From contig JAFVCD010000044.1 in NCBI GenBank assembly GCA_017479425.1, positions 1 through 64,000 of the forward strand: a stretch of 64,000 nt of DNA, in the 5' to 3' direction. Position numbers and translations under genes: made by a program. This document shows, one piece after another, positions 46,811 to 56,011 of this stretch (positions are counted from its first letter, which is position 1; each line of letters begins with the position of its first letter). The notes below the pieces were generated by a model that saw nothing but the letters and a program-made list of their open reading frames with translations, searched no databases and was not told where the DNA came from. Source of the stretch: Oscillospiraceae bacterium. GTDB lineage: Bacteria > Bacillota > Clostridia > Oscillospirales > Oscillospiraceae.

Positions 46811-49678
46811 ATGGCTAAAAGCAATCTGTGGCGTGGACTTACGAGCGCTTTCGCTCTTCTGTTCTCGCTGACCTTGTTCGGTCAGTCTCTCGCGTTTACC
46901 CGCGAGGGCGACGTAAACCTCTTCCTCGGCACTCTGCCTCCCGTGCAGACCGTGACCGACGACACAAACTATTTCCCCTCAGATTTCTCATCCGCCGATG
47001 AGATGCGCGCCGCTGTTGTGCAGCACGTTATCGACACACAGATCGAGGGAAGCGTTCTTCTCCGCAACGAGAACGGCGCGCTGCCCTTCGATTCAAGCGC
47101 CAAGGTAACGCTCTTCGGCTTTGCCGCCGCAACTCCCGTCTACCACGGCGGCTCCGGCGGCCCCGCGAACACCGGCATAAACCTCGCTGATGCGCTCAAG
47201 GCCGAGGGCGTCAGCGTAAATGACACCGTCATGAGCGCCATCACCGCAGCCGGCGGTTCGAGAACCAAGACCGGACTTATCGGCGAGATCCCCGCCTCCA
47301 GCTATAACGGCACCGAGGCGAGCTTCAAGGAGTATTCCGACGCCGCTATCTACGTTATGAGCCGCTACGGCGGCGAGGAGGGCGACCTCAACCACGGCCT
47401 TCAGGGCGAGTGGCAGGAGGGCCCCGCGGGTATCCGCGAGCTTGCGCTCCATCCCGAGGAGATCGACACGCTGAAGCTCATTCAGAATGCCGGCTTCAAG
47501 AAGATCATCGTCGTTGTGAACTCCGGCTACGCAATGGAGCTCGGTGAGCTCCCCGAGTACGGCGTTGAGTCGATCCTCTGGATCGGTTATCCCGGCGGCG
47601 ACGGCATGAAGGGCGTTGCTCAGGTGCTCACCGGCAAGGCCGACCCCTCCGGACGCAACGTCATCACCTACGCAGCTAATTCTCTCTCCTCCGCTTCCAT
47701 GCAGAATGCGGGAGATTTCACCTTCTCAAATCTCACCGGACTTTACAAGAACAAGTACCTTGTCTACGCCGAGGGCATCTACGTCGGCTACAAGTACTAT
47801 GAGACCCGCTACCACGACGCCGTTCTCGGCATACATAACGCCGATTCCGCCAAGGGCGCCTATGTAGGCGATACCTGGAACTATGCCGACGAGATGGTCT
47901 ACTCCTTCGGCGACGGCATGAGCTACGCCGAGTTCAACACCGAGCTTGAGAGCCTTGAGTGGAACCGCGACAGCCACACTGTCAGCGCCACCGTCAAGAT
48001 CACGAACCTCGGCGGCTTTGCGGGCAAGTCCAAGACCCCCGTACAGCTCTACGTCTCCCAGCCGTGGGAGGAGGGCATGGCGGAAAAGAGCGCCATACAG
48101 CTTGTCGACTTCGGCAAGTCCTCATATCTCGCCGCGGGTGAGAGCGAGACAGTCACGCTCGAGTGCTCCGATTACATCTTCGCAACCTACGACCAAAACG
48201 CCGTTAACGGCGCCGACAGCTCGAGGAAGGGCTCCTATGTCTTTGACGCGGGCGATTACTACTTCTCCGTCGGCAATGGCGCGCACGACGCATTAAACAA
48301 CGTCCTCGCCGCAAAGGGCGCGGAAAACCTCATCGACGCGGACGGCAACACCATCCTCGGCAACGCGGCAAACGTAGTCAAGGTCACGCTTGACGCGACC
48401 GACAACATGACCTACGCCGTAAGCCCCTACACCGGCGAGGTGGTTGCAAACCGCTTTGAGGACAGAGACGTCAACTACTTCATCCCCGGCACCGTTACCT
48501 ATATGACCCGCGGCGACTGGAACACCTTCCCCGACACCGTTTCCACGCTCACCGCCACCGATGAGATAAAGAATCTCATGGAGAACTTCCAGTATGTTAA
48601 GCCCGCAGACGCGCCCGACATCAGCTCCTTTACCTATAAGGCTGATAACGGCATCTCCTTCATCGATATGAAGGACGTTCCCTTTGAGGACGAACAGTGG
48701 GAGAAGCTCATTGACGAGCTTACTGTTTCCGAGCTCTGCCAGATAGTCGGCGATAAGATGGCGCTTGACGCTATCGCCTCCATCGACTTCCCGGCTTACG
48801 CCGGAGGCGACGGCCCCGACGGATATCAGTCCGGCGGCGTGCTCTACGGAGCTGAGATGCTCGCGGCGAGCACCTTCAATAAGGAGCTTATCGCTGAGCG
48901 CGGCTACTACTTCGGCGAGGAGAGCTTCTGGATCGGCTTCCGCCACACCTACGCGCCCGGCGGCAACATCCACAGAACTCCGTATTCCGGCCGCAACTTC
49001 GAGTATTACTCCGAGGATGCGATCATGAGCTACATCTGCGGCTCTCTTCAGACAACCGCTATGGCGAAGAAGGGTCTTGCCGGAATGTTCAAGCACTTCT
49101 GCGGCAACGATCAGGAGACTAACCGCCACGGCGTTGCCACCTTTATGACCGAGCAGACCTACCGCGAGGTATGCCTCAAGGGCTTTGAGGGCGGACTCTC
49201 GAAGGATCACTCCCTCGGCACTATGACAGCCTACAACCGCATTGGCTGCATCCCCACCGCCTCTGACTATGAGACTATGACGGGCGTTCTCAGGAATGAG
49301 TGGGGCTTTACCGGCATCAATATGACGGACTCCTCCAAGGACTCCGCCTCCTACATGGGTACCGGCGATGCGCTCCGCGCCGGCACCAACCAGTTCAATA
49401 ACGACCCCGGCCGCGTTGCCGAGGCAAGTAACTACCTCACAAAAGACCGCGACGGCTTCATCTGGTCTAAGCTCCGCGATGTAGCAAAGTACTACCTCTA
49501 CTCCATGAGCCGCTCGAACCTCATCAACGGACTCTCCAAGGAGGTCGCGATTGAGGACTTCACCCCGTGGTGGAAGCCGACCGTTGTTGCAATCAACGTC
49601 GGCATCGGAGTTCTGACCGCGGCGAGCCTTGCAATGTACGTTATCAGTTCTCTGAGAGCGAAGAAGGAGGAAAAGTGA
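46811..49678 (+). CDS. Membrane-tethered, domain-permuted GH3 glycoside hydrolase (first)
   Basis: A 955-residue protein with a membrane helix near residues 8-28 and another near 923-948, so that the enzyme would be outside with both ends anchored. The domain order is permuted: the GH3 C-terminal alpha/beta domain comes first (about 75-330: G-S-V-L-L-R-N-E-N-G, R-Y-G-G-E-E-G-D), then a fibronectin-III-like domain (about 385-500), then the TIM barrel (about 630-900: N-I-H-R-T-P-Y-S-G-R-N-F-E-Y-Y, K-H-F-C-G-N-D-Q-E) with the likely nucleophile Asp840 in N-M-T-D-S. Beta-glucosidase-like activity is expected. Permuted GH3 enzymes are known from Ruminococcus and Butyrivibrio. The ATG follows AAAGGAGG. 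Confidence 0.88.
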   Translation: MAKSNLWRGLTSAFALLFSLTLFGQSLAFTREGDVNLFLGTLPPVQTVTDDTNYFPSDFSSADEMRAAVVQHVIDTQIEGSVLLRNENGALPFDSSAKVTLFGFAAATPVYHGGSGGPANTGINLADALKAEGVSVNDTVMSAITAAGGSRTKTGLIGEIPASSYNGTEASFKEYSDAAIYVMSRYGGEEGDLNHGLQGEWQEGPAGIRELALHPEEIDTLKLIQNAGFKKIIVVVNSGYAMELGELPEYGVESILWIGYPGGDGMKGVAQVLTGKADPSGRNVITYAANSLSSASMQNAGDFTFSNLTGLYKNKYLVYAEGIYVGYKYYETRYHDAVLGIHNADSAKGAYVGDTWNYADEMVYSFGDGMSYAEFNTELESLEWNRDSHTVSATVKITNLGGFAGKSKTPVQLYVSQPWEEGMAEKSAIQLVDFGKSSYLAAGESETVTLECSDYIFATYDQNAVNGADSSRKGSYVFDAGDYYFSVGNGAHDALNNVLAAKGAENLIDADGNTILGNAANVVKVTLDATDNMTYAVSPYTGEVVANRFEDRDVNYFIPGTVTYMTRGDWNTFPDTVSTLTATDEIKNLMENFQYVKPADAPDISSFTYKADNGISFIDMKDVPFEDEQWEKLIDELTVSELCQIVGDKMALDAIASIDFPAYAGGDGPDGYQSGGVLYGAEMLAASTFNKELIAERGYYFGEESFWIGFRHTYAPGGNIHRTPYSGRNFEYYSEDAIMSYICGSLQTTAMAKKGLAGMFKHFCGNDQETNRHGVATFMTEQTYREVCLKGFEGGLSKDHSLGTMTAYNRIGCIPTASDYETMTGVLRNEWGFTGINMTDSSKDSASYMGTGDALRAGTNQFNNDPGRVAEASNYLTKDRDGFIWSKLRDVAKYYLYSMSRSNLINGLSKEVAIEDFTPWWKPTVVAINVGIGVLTAASLAMYVISSLRAKKEEK

Positions 49679-50088
49679 TGCTGAAGAATAGAAAAATCGG
49701 CTTCTGGCTCGCCCTTGCCGGCGGCGCCGTCGCCCTCTGCGGCTCCATCGCATACCTCATCGCTTATGCTCTCACAGCCGACCCCGTAACAGGGGAGTGG
49801 GACAGAGTTTTCAAGTGGCTCGTTTTCGGGCTTGCCGCCGCCGGCGGCGCGATTGGAATCGCCGGTGAGCTCTTCCGTCTGCCCTTCACCCCTATATGCG
49901 CCTCGGCGTGCATCTCTGTTGCACTTGCCGCGCACCTTGTCGAGACCGCCTATCCCCTTGCGGACGTGCTCACAAGAGTGCCCTTCTTCGGCGGCAGCCC
50001 CGTTCTCGCAATCGTTTTCGCAGTCATTTTTGCCGTAGCGGCACTTCTTACCGTCGTCGCGGCTTTTATGGAACATAACAAAAAATAA
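49678..50088 (+). CDS. Four-helix membrane protein between the GH3 genes
   Basis: A 136-residue protein with four predicted membrane helices (about 8-30, 44-65, 72-90 and 106-130) and a basic end (H-N-K-K). The ATG overlaps the GH3 stop codon by one base (TGATG), so translation is coupled. There is no family I can name. Tight coupling suggests that it assembles with or stabilises the GH3 membrane helices, or handles the product. Only context supports this. Confidence 0.8.
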   Translation: MLKNRKIGFWLALAGGAVALCGSIAYLIAYALTADPVTGEWDRVFKWLVFGLAAAGGAIGIAGELFRLPFTPICASACISVALAAHLVETAYPLADVLTRVPFFGGSPVLAIVFAVIFAVAALLTVVAAFMEHNKK

Positions 50089-50108
50089 AATTCAGGAGGA
50101 AAATGAAA

Positions 50109-51476
50109 ATGAAAAAAGCACTTGCACTTATCCTCGCACTTACGCTCGTTTTCGCCCTCGCAGCCTGCTCCGGCGGAAACAGCAACACCCCCGCGAAGAG
50201 CGATACTCCCTCTTCCACCCCCGCACAGAACAACACCCCCGCAACTAACGACGCACCCGCCGCCGAGCAGAAGAGCTATCAGCTCACCGGCACCTATGAG
50301 GAGGAGGGCGCTAACGCCTCCATGCTGAACGCGGCGTTCCTTCTGAACCTCAATGCTGACGGCACCGCAGTCGTTGACCGCTATAAGTTCGGCCAGTACG
50401 ACGCCTCCGACGCCGCCACCAACCCCACCTATGAAGCAAGCTTCCTCTCCGGCACATGGAAGGAAGTTGAGAAGGACGGCGTTGCCTGCCTCCAGATCAA
50501 GCTTGCCTACGTCAACGAGGACGGCACCACCTCCAACGATCAGACCGCTTACGCTTATGACGTTGCCGGCGAGTACAGCTTCGACCTCACCTTCCCCGTA
50601 GTACCCGGCATGAGCTACAGCCGCGTCGCCACTCTCTCCGGCGGCGAGACCAAGACCTACGCTGACGCCAACGCATTTATCCAGGCTTACAAGCAGGAGT
50701 TCACCGCTCCCGAGCACGTTGCTGAGTTTACCGCTGAGAACGGCGCTACCGCCTATGCTCAGGAGGACGGCACTCTCCTTATCTTCATAGGCTACGATCA
50801 GGTTGCCGAGGGCAAATGGAACGTTGACGATACCGGCGTGACCGTTTCCGTCGCCGGCGAGAAGAAGGACGTTACTAACGAAAACGGCACCGCCTCCTTC
50901 ACCTTCAGCCGCGATCCCGGCAACGGCGAGACCATCGACTACGTTCTTACCTGCGCCGATACCTCCGCTCTCGGCTCCGTTGAGGTTGCCGCTGACGCTC
51001 CTTACACCACCACCGTCGCTCTCGGCGATCAGCAGTTCCCGGCTGAGCTTACCCTCGGCGAGGACGGCAAGGGCACCTTCAAGGCCGCTGTTGAGATGGC
51101 TATCACCTATGAGAAGGTCGGCAACGCAGTCGTCATCGCCGCTGACGGCGAGCTTGAGGGCTATGCCGCTCAGATTTTCCCGAACGTTCCCCACGCATAT
51201 CTTCTTAACGCCGACAAGAGCATGGCAGCTCTCAAGGGCGCTTACATCGCCGCTGACATGATGGCTATGTACCTCACCAGCGACACCGACATGACCTGCG
51301 ACGTATTCGCTTACGGCTTTGCAAAGGACGGCTTCACCTACTCCCTCAACGAGGACGCCACCGAGCTTACCGTTACCGGCAAGCCCGCCGAGATGGGCGC
51401 ATTTGAGCAGGTCTGGGCAGGCTCCGGCGCTGAGGTCTACACCCTCGACGGCGTTGTTGCAACCGCAAAGGCGTAA
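50109..51476 (+). CDS. Secreted lipoprotein, second of GH3 cluster
   Basis: A 455-residue lipoprotein: signal peptide M-K-K-A-L-A-L-I-L with lipobox L-A-A-C near residue 20, a Ser/Thr/Pro/Asn-rich linker (about 23-55), then three to four beta-rich segments with repeated D-G-T and E-N-G-T turns (for example L-N-A-D-G-T-A-V-V near 82). It resembles surface substrate-binding or scaffold lipoproteins without a family I can name. The ATG at 50109 is at the right distance from AGGAGG; the ATG at 50103 is too close. A terminator follows, so the second GH3 gene may be expressed separately or by read-through. Confidence 0.8.
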   Translation: MKKALALILALTLVFALAACSGGNSNTPAKSDTPSSTPAQNNTPATNDAPAAEQKSYQLTGTYEEEGANASMLNAAFLLNLNADGTAVVDRYKFGQYDASDAATNPTYEASFLSGTWKEVEKDGVACLQIKLAYVNEDGTTSNDQTAYAYDVAGEYSFDLTFPVVPGMSYSRVATLSGGETKTYADANAFIQAYKQEFTAPEHVAEFTAENGATAYAQEDGTLLIFIGYDQVAEGKWNVDDTGVTVSVAGEKKDVTNENGTASFTFSRDPGNGETIDYVLTCADTSALGSVEVAADAPYTTTVALGDQQFPAELTLGEDGKGTFKAAVEMAITYEKVGNAVVIAADGELEGYAAQIFPNVPHAYLLNADKSMAALKGAYIAADMMAMYLTSDTDMTCDVFAYGFAKDGFTYSLNEDATELTVTGKPAEMGAFEQVWAGSGAEVYTLDGVVATAKA

Positions 51477-51490
51477 TTTGGCCTGAAATC

Positions 51491-51523
51491 AGGGCGGATA
51501 AGCTCTTATCCGCCCTCTTTTTA
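51491..51523 (+). terminator. Rho-independent terminator within the GH3 cluster
   Basis: AGGGCGGATAAG (51491-51502) and CTTATCCGCCCT (51505-51516) followed by CTTTTT, 14 bp after the lipoprotein stop. Confidence 0.85.
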
Positions 51524-51555
51524 TCTAAAAATCCAATAAAAGGAGCAGAAATAGA

Positions 51556-54492
51556 ATGAAAAAAGGTCTTATCTGGAAGATTCTGACCCCGATTTTCGCT
51601 GTGCTTCTTGTTGTTTGCATCGTTGCGATCCCCGTTACCCAGGGCTTTGCCAGCGTAATAAACGTAGCACTCAAGGCGCAGACCCAGAAGATCGTTTCCG
51701 ACCCCAACGCAAAGATCTACTACTGGACAGCATGGGACTCCGAGGAGGAGCTTGTCGCCCACGAGGCTGAGCTTTGCCGCCAGATTGAGGGCGAGGGCGC
51801 CGCGCTTCTCATCAACCGCGACAACACCCTTCCGCTCGCTAAGGGCACGAAGTTCACCACCTTCTCCCAGTCAAGCTTCAACCTCATCTACGGCGGCACC
51901 GGCTCCGGCTCCATGGCCGCCGACGACGCCGTTTCCCTCCGCACCGCACTTATCGAGTCCTTCGGTGAGGACACAGTCAACCCCGAGCAGTGGAAGTTCT
52001 ACGCCTCCGCAGGCTACAAGCGCGTAAACGCCGACACCACCGGCGGCAATCAGGGTCAGTACCGCATCAACGAGGTACCCTGGGAGAAGTACGCAGACGC
52101 CATCAAAAAGACCTGGGCAAGCTACGGCGACGTTGCTCTCGTAGTCCTCTCCCGCTCCGGCGGTGAGGGCGCTGACCTTCCCAGTGGACTTCCCGAGCTT
52201 GAGGAGTACATGACCGACGGCGATTACCTCCGCCTCTGCAAAGAGGAGATCGATATGTTCGAGAACCTCGAGCAGCTCAAAAAGGACGGCACCTTCAAGA
52301 AGATCGTAGTCCTCCTGAACTCCTCCAACGCGCTCCAGCTCGACTTCGTCGATAAGTACGGCATCGACGCCGTTCTGTGGATCGGCGACGTCGGTATGAC
52401 CGGCACCCGCGGCGTCGCGGATATCCTCTGCGGCGACGTCAACCCCTCCGGACGCATCGTCGACACCTTCATGAAGGATAACCACTCCGCTCCCGCGATG
52501 GAGAACTTCGGCGCTTACCGCTGGACTAACGGCGCAGATTACGAGGTCGAGTCCGCTCAGAACAATACAGACCCCGGCATCGCAAAGTGCAACAGCGACT
52601 ACGTTGTATATCAGGAGGGCATTTACGTAGGCTATCGCTATTTTGAGACCCGCTACGAGGACTCTGTTCTCGGCCAGGGCAATTCCGGCGACTGGAATTA
52701 TGACGACTGCGTAGCTTTCCCCTTCGGCTACGGACTCAGCTACACCGATTTCGAGTACAGTAACTTCAAGCTCACCCCGAACGCCGACGGCTCCTTCACC
52801 GCCGAGGTCGACGTCAAGAACGTCGGCTCCGTTGACGGAAAGCACACCGTTCAGATCTATTTCCAGAGCCCCTACACCGAGTATGATAAGCAGAATCACG
52901 TTGAGAAGGCTTCCGTTGAGATCTGCGGCTTCGACAAGAAGATGATCGCCGCAGGCGCAACTGAGCATTTCGAGATTAACATTGACCGCGCAGACCTCAC
53001 AAGCTACGATGCGAACAACGCAAAGACCTACATCTTCGAGGACGGCGACTACTACTTCACCGTAGGCAGGAATGCCCACGACGCAGTTCAGAATATCCTC
53101 GCGGCCAAGGGTCAGAATGTCGGCAACGCAGCTCTTGCGGCAAAGTGGACAAACGATACCTTCGACAAGACCACCTTCGCAGTTTCCGCAAAGACCGGCA
53201 AGCCCATCACTAACCTCTTCGACGAGGCTGACCTCAATAAGTATTCCGGTAACGGCGGCCAGACCTATACATATCTCTCGCGTCAGGATTGGCAGGGTAC
53301 TTATCCCACCACTCAGTCGCTTCACATCACCGATGAGATGTGGGCTGACGGTCTTACCCACGATGACGCCGGTCATGTTGCCATCATGGAGAAGATGATT
53401 GCAAAGTACTATCCGAATGCCACAATGCCGACAGTCGGCGCCGTCGGAACTCTCAAGGCGGGCGACATGGCAGAGGCTTCCTACGACGATCCGCGCTGGG
53501 CTGAGCTTATAAGCCAGATGCCCTACACCGAGATGACCACCCTCATCTACAACGGCTTCCACTTCACCGAGGCTGCCCCGACTATCGGACTTCCCGGAAC
53601 TCTCGATGAGAACGGTCCGCAGGGCTTCACCGCTTCCCTCATGGGCGGCGCCTCCGCTATGGCTTACACCTCTGAGGACGTTATGGCGGCGACCTTCAAC
53701 CGCTCTCTTATCGAGGACATGGGCTCCTGCATCGGCGAGGACTTCCTCCATGCCACTCCCGAGGGAGCTGACAAGGTCTACGCCGGCCTTTACGGCCCCG
53801 GCGGCAACATCCACAGAACTCCGTACTCCGGCCGTAACTTCGAGTATTACGGCGAGGACGGCTGGCTCTCCGGCGAGGTTGCCAAGGTCGAGGTCAATGC
53901 GATCCGCAACAAGGGCGTTTACGTCTTTATGAAGCACTTTGCCCTCAACGATCAGGAGGAGGGACGCTACGGCGTTGCTACCTGGTCTAACGAGCAGGCA
54001 ATCCGCGAGCTTTATCTCGAGCCGTTCGAGAAGGCGATCAGCGAGTCCAAGGGCAACGTAATGAGCTCCTTCAACCGCCTTGGTGTTGTATGGAGCGGCG
54101 CACATCACGGCCTTATGACCGGCATACTCCGCGATGAGTGGGGTATGGAGGGCGCTGCAATCACCGACTGCTCCGTCTACGCTAAGTACATGGATTACCG
54201 CTACGGCGTTCTCGCCGGTCAGGATCTGTGGGATGGCTACGGTATGGGCATGAGCACTCTCGATGGACTTGAAGGCAACGCGGCTGTCGTCACCGCCGTT
54301 CAGGAGAGAGCGAAGAACATCGCCTACAACGTAACTCACTCCCACGCTATGAATATCGGCAACGCCGAGATCATCGCCGTCACCCCGTGGTGGCAGCTGG
54401 CTCTCTACGGCGCAACCGCCTTCTTCGGAGTCCTCACAGTCCTCGGCGCTGTTATGTGGGTGCTCTCCGCAAAGAAGAATAAGAAGAATTAA
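51556..54492 (+). CDS. Membrane-tethered, domain-permuted GH3 glycoside hydrolase (second)
   Basis: A 978-residue paralogue of the GH3 protein at 46811. It too has membrane helices at both ends (about 9-33 and 945-968) and the permuted order: alpha/beta domain (about 75-320, with S-R-S-G-G-E-G-A-D), fibronectin-III-like domain (about 395-490), TIM barrel (about 640-930, with N-I-H-R-T-P-Y-S-G-R-N-F-E-Y-Y and K-H-F-A-L-N-D-Q-E) and likely nucleophile Asp871 in A-I-T-D-C. Sequence divergence from the first suggests a different sugar or linkage rather than a recent duplication. AAAAGGAG precedes the ATG. The C-terminus is basic (A-K-K-N-K-K-N), fitting a cytoplasmic end. Confidence 0.88.
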   Translation: MKKGLIWKILTPIFAVLLVVCIVAIPVTQGFASVINVALKAQTQKIVSDPNAKIYYWTAWDSEEELVAHEAELCRQIEGEGAALLINRDNTLPLAKGTKFTTFSQSSFNLIYGGTGSGSMAADDAVSLRTALIESFGEDTVNPEQWKFYASAGYKRVNADTTGGNQGQYRINEVPWEKYADAIKKTWASYGDVALVVLSRSGGEGADLPSGLPELEEYMTDGDYLRLCKEEIDMFENLEQLKKDGTFKKIVVLLNSSNALQLDFVDKYGIDAVLWIGDVGMTGTRGVADILCGDVNPSGRIVDTFMKDNHSAPAMENFGAYRWTNGADYEVESAQNNTDPGIAKCNSDYVVYQEGIYVGYRYFETRYEDSVLGQGNSGDWNYDDCVAFPFGYGLSYTDFEYSNFKLTPNADGSFTAEVDVKNVGSVDGKHTVQIYFQSPYTEYDKQNHVEKASVEICGFDKKMIAAGATEHFEINIDRADLTSYDANNAKTYIFEDGDYYFTVGRNAHDAVQNILAAKGQNVGNAALAAKWTNDTFDKTTFAVSAKTGKPITNLFDEADLNKYSGNGGQTYTYLSRQDWQGTYPTTQSLHITDEMWADGLTHDDAGHVAIMEKMIAKYYPNATMPTVGAVGTLKAGDMAEASYDDPRWAELISQMPYTEMTTLIYNGFHFTEAAPTIGLPGTLDENGPQGFTASLMGGASAMAYTSEDVMAATFNRSLIEDMGSCIGEDFLHATPEGADKVYAGLYGPGGNIHRTPYSGRNFEYYGEDGWLSGEVAKVEVNAIRNKGVYVFMKHFALNDQEEGRYGVATWSNEQAIRELYLEPFEKAISESKGNVMSSFNRLGVVWSGAHHGLMTGILRDEWGMEGAAITDCSVYAKYMDYRYGVLAGQDLWDGYGMGMSTLDGLEGNAAVVTAVQERAKNIAYNVTHSHAMNIGNAEIIAVTPWWQLALYGATAFFGVLTVLGAVMWVLSAKKNKKN

Positions 54493-54563
54493 CCCTTCAT
54501 TTTTCCTTCCTCTATATGGAGCCGTCCTTCGGGGCGGCTCCGACTGTAAAATTGGTGATTTCT

Positions 54564-55412
54564 ATGATTAAAAAAGCAGTACAGCAGATCATGCTCGGCA
54601 CGGTAACGCGCTCCGAGACCGAGGCGGGCGATACGCTCGCCGCAATAAAGCTCGCGGGCTACGATGCGATCGAGCTATGCGGATTTATGATACGCCCGAC
54701 CTCGTTTTTCGTGCGCGCGCTTACAAAGGCGGCGGGAATGCCGGTGGGCAAGGGCGGAGCTTTCAACTGGAAGGAGCTCCTGCGCGAGTCCGGGCTTGGT
54801 GTTACGAGCGTGCATGAGGATCTCGGCACGATAAAGGCTGACCCGGACAAGGTGATCGCGGAGGCAAACGGCTTCGGCACAAAGTATGTGGTAATTACGG
54901 GAATGTACAACTTTGACTATTCGGACGAGTCTGCACTGGGGGAGCTGTGCCGCGATCTCAACGAATACGGCGGGATCCTCGCAAAAAGCGGCGTTTCGCT
55001 TCTGTACCACAACCACAACTGCGAGTTGAGGCGGACAGGGAATGGTACGGCATACGAATATATAATGAGCCATACCGACCCGGAGAAGGTGAATTTTGAG
55101 TTTGACAGCTATTGGTTCACCGATGCCGGCGCGGACGCGGGCGAGTGGATGAAGCGCCTCGGCGCGAGAATGAAGCTCTGGCACATAAATGACAGAGGCA
55201 TAAGAATGATCGGAAAAGGCATAACTCCGATTCTCAAGGCTGACAGCATGGAGCTTGGCTGCGGAAATATGCCGCTCGACAGACTGACCGCCGAGGCTAA
55301 GAACTGCGGAATCGACGCCGTAATTCTCGAAAGCCACAAAAACTGGGTGGACGGCTCACCTATAAAGAGCCTACAGCTCAGCTCAGCGTATCTCAACAGC
55401 AATTTCAGATAA
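54564..55412 (+). CDS. Sugar phosphate isomerase/epimerase (xylose isomerase-like TIM barrel)
   Basis: A 282-residue protein with the AP_endonuc_2-like TIM barrel of sugar isomerases: G-Y-D-A-I-E-L-C-G near residue 33-41, Y-H-N-H-N-C-E near 150-156, F-E-F-D-S-Y-W near 180-186, W-H-I-N-D-R-G near 212-218 and V-I-L-E-S-H near 254. The Glu, Asp and His residues in these segments are candidate metal ligands. The substrate is unknown; following the GH3 genes it may convert sugars they release. The ATG at 54564 starts the conserved region, and the upstream frame extension crosses a hairpin (GGAGCCG / CGGCTCC, 54518-54541). Confidence 0.88.
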   Translation: MIKKAVQQIMLGTVTRSETEAGDTLAAIKLAGYDAIELCGFMIRPTSFFVRALTKAAGMPVGKGGAFNWKELLRESGLGVTSVHEDLGTIKADPDKVIAEANGFGTKYVVITGMYNFDYSDESALGELCRDLNEYGGILAKSGVSLLYHNHNCELRRTGNGTAYEYIMSHTDPEKVNFEFDSYWFTDAGADAGEWMKRLGARMKLWHINDRGIRMIGKGITPILKADSMELGCGNMPLDRLTAEAKNCGIDAVILESHKNWVDGSPIKSLQLSSAYLNSNFR

Positions 55413-55422
55413 AATCGCGCCC

Positions 55423-55451
55423 TTGACGAAAGTCTGAGGGCGTGATAATTT
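55423..55451 (+). promoter_or_regulatory. Promoter for 5-formyl-THF cyclo-ligase, only 6 bp from the start codon
   Basis: TTGACG (55423-55428), 17-bp spacer, TAATTT (55446-55451). The start codon at 55458 follows after six bases and has no ribosome site. Confidence 0.5.
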
Positions 55452-55457
55452 AAATGC

Positions 55458-55997
55458 ATGAATAAGAGAGAATTGCGCATTAAATGCGCCGAAATAAGGA
55501 AAAACTTAACACCAGAGCACATAAAAACCGCCTCGGAAAGAATAGCGGCGGCAGTTTTGCAAACCTCGGAATATATCGCGGCTGAGACGGTTTTTATCTA
55601 CGTTTCTGTGCCTGACGAGCCTGAGACAAGGGGTATAATCACCGACGCACTGGAGCGCGGCAAAACTGTTCTTGTGCCGAAATGCGTTGGGGATAATATG
55701 CTGGCGGTGAAGATACGCTCCCTTGATGACCTTGCACCCGGTACATTCGGCATTCGGGAGCCGATAGGGAGCGAAGCGTGGAGTGTGGGAATAGACCTTG
55801 CCATAGTGCCGTGCGTTGCCGCCTCGAGAAACTTAAACCGCCTTGGCCACGGCAGGGGATATTACGACAGATTCCTTGCGGAAAGAGAGATTTTCAAGCT
55901 CTGCCTCTGCTTTGACAAGCTCCTCTGCGACGTTCCGGCTGAAAAGCACGATATAAAAATGGATATGGTTATAACAGAAACGGCGAAGCTCGGTTGA
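55458..55997 (+). CDS. 5-formyltetrahydrofolate cyclo-ligase
   Basis: The 179-residue protein begins M-N-K-R-E-L-R and has the family segments V-F-I-Y-V-S-V near residue 43-49, V-L-V-P-K near 70-74, and the ATP/folate site L-G-H-G-R-G-Y-Y-D-R-F-L near 132-143. It converts 5-formyl-THF to 5,10-methenyl-THF with ATP, keeping folate usable for one-carbon metabolism. No Shine-Dalgarno sequence is seen before the ATG at 55458, and the candidate promoter is very close, so the mRNA may be leaderless. Confidence 0.93.
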   Translation: MNKRELRIKCAEIRKNLTPEHIKTASERIAAAVLQTSEYIAAETVFIYVSVPDEPETRGIITDALERGKTVLVPKCVGDNMLAVKIRSLDDLAPGTFGIREPIGSEAWSVGIDLAIVPCVAASRNLNRLGHGRGYYDRFLAEREIFKLCLCFDKLLCDVPAEKHDIKMDMVITETAKLG

Positions 55998-56011
55998 GCT
56001 TCGCCGTCAAT

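Noticed and set aside
51871-54345. Long minus-strand open frame opposite the second GH3 gene (about 824 codons), and a similar one at 48293-49753 opposite the first
   Set aside because: Both mirror highly biased genes and lack protein-like composition or ribosome sites.
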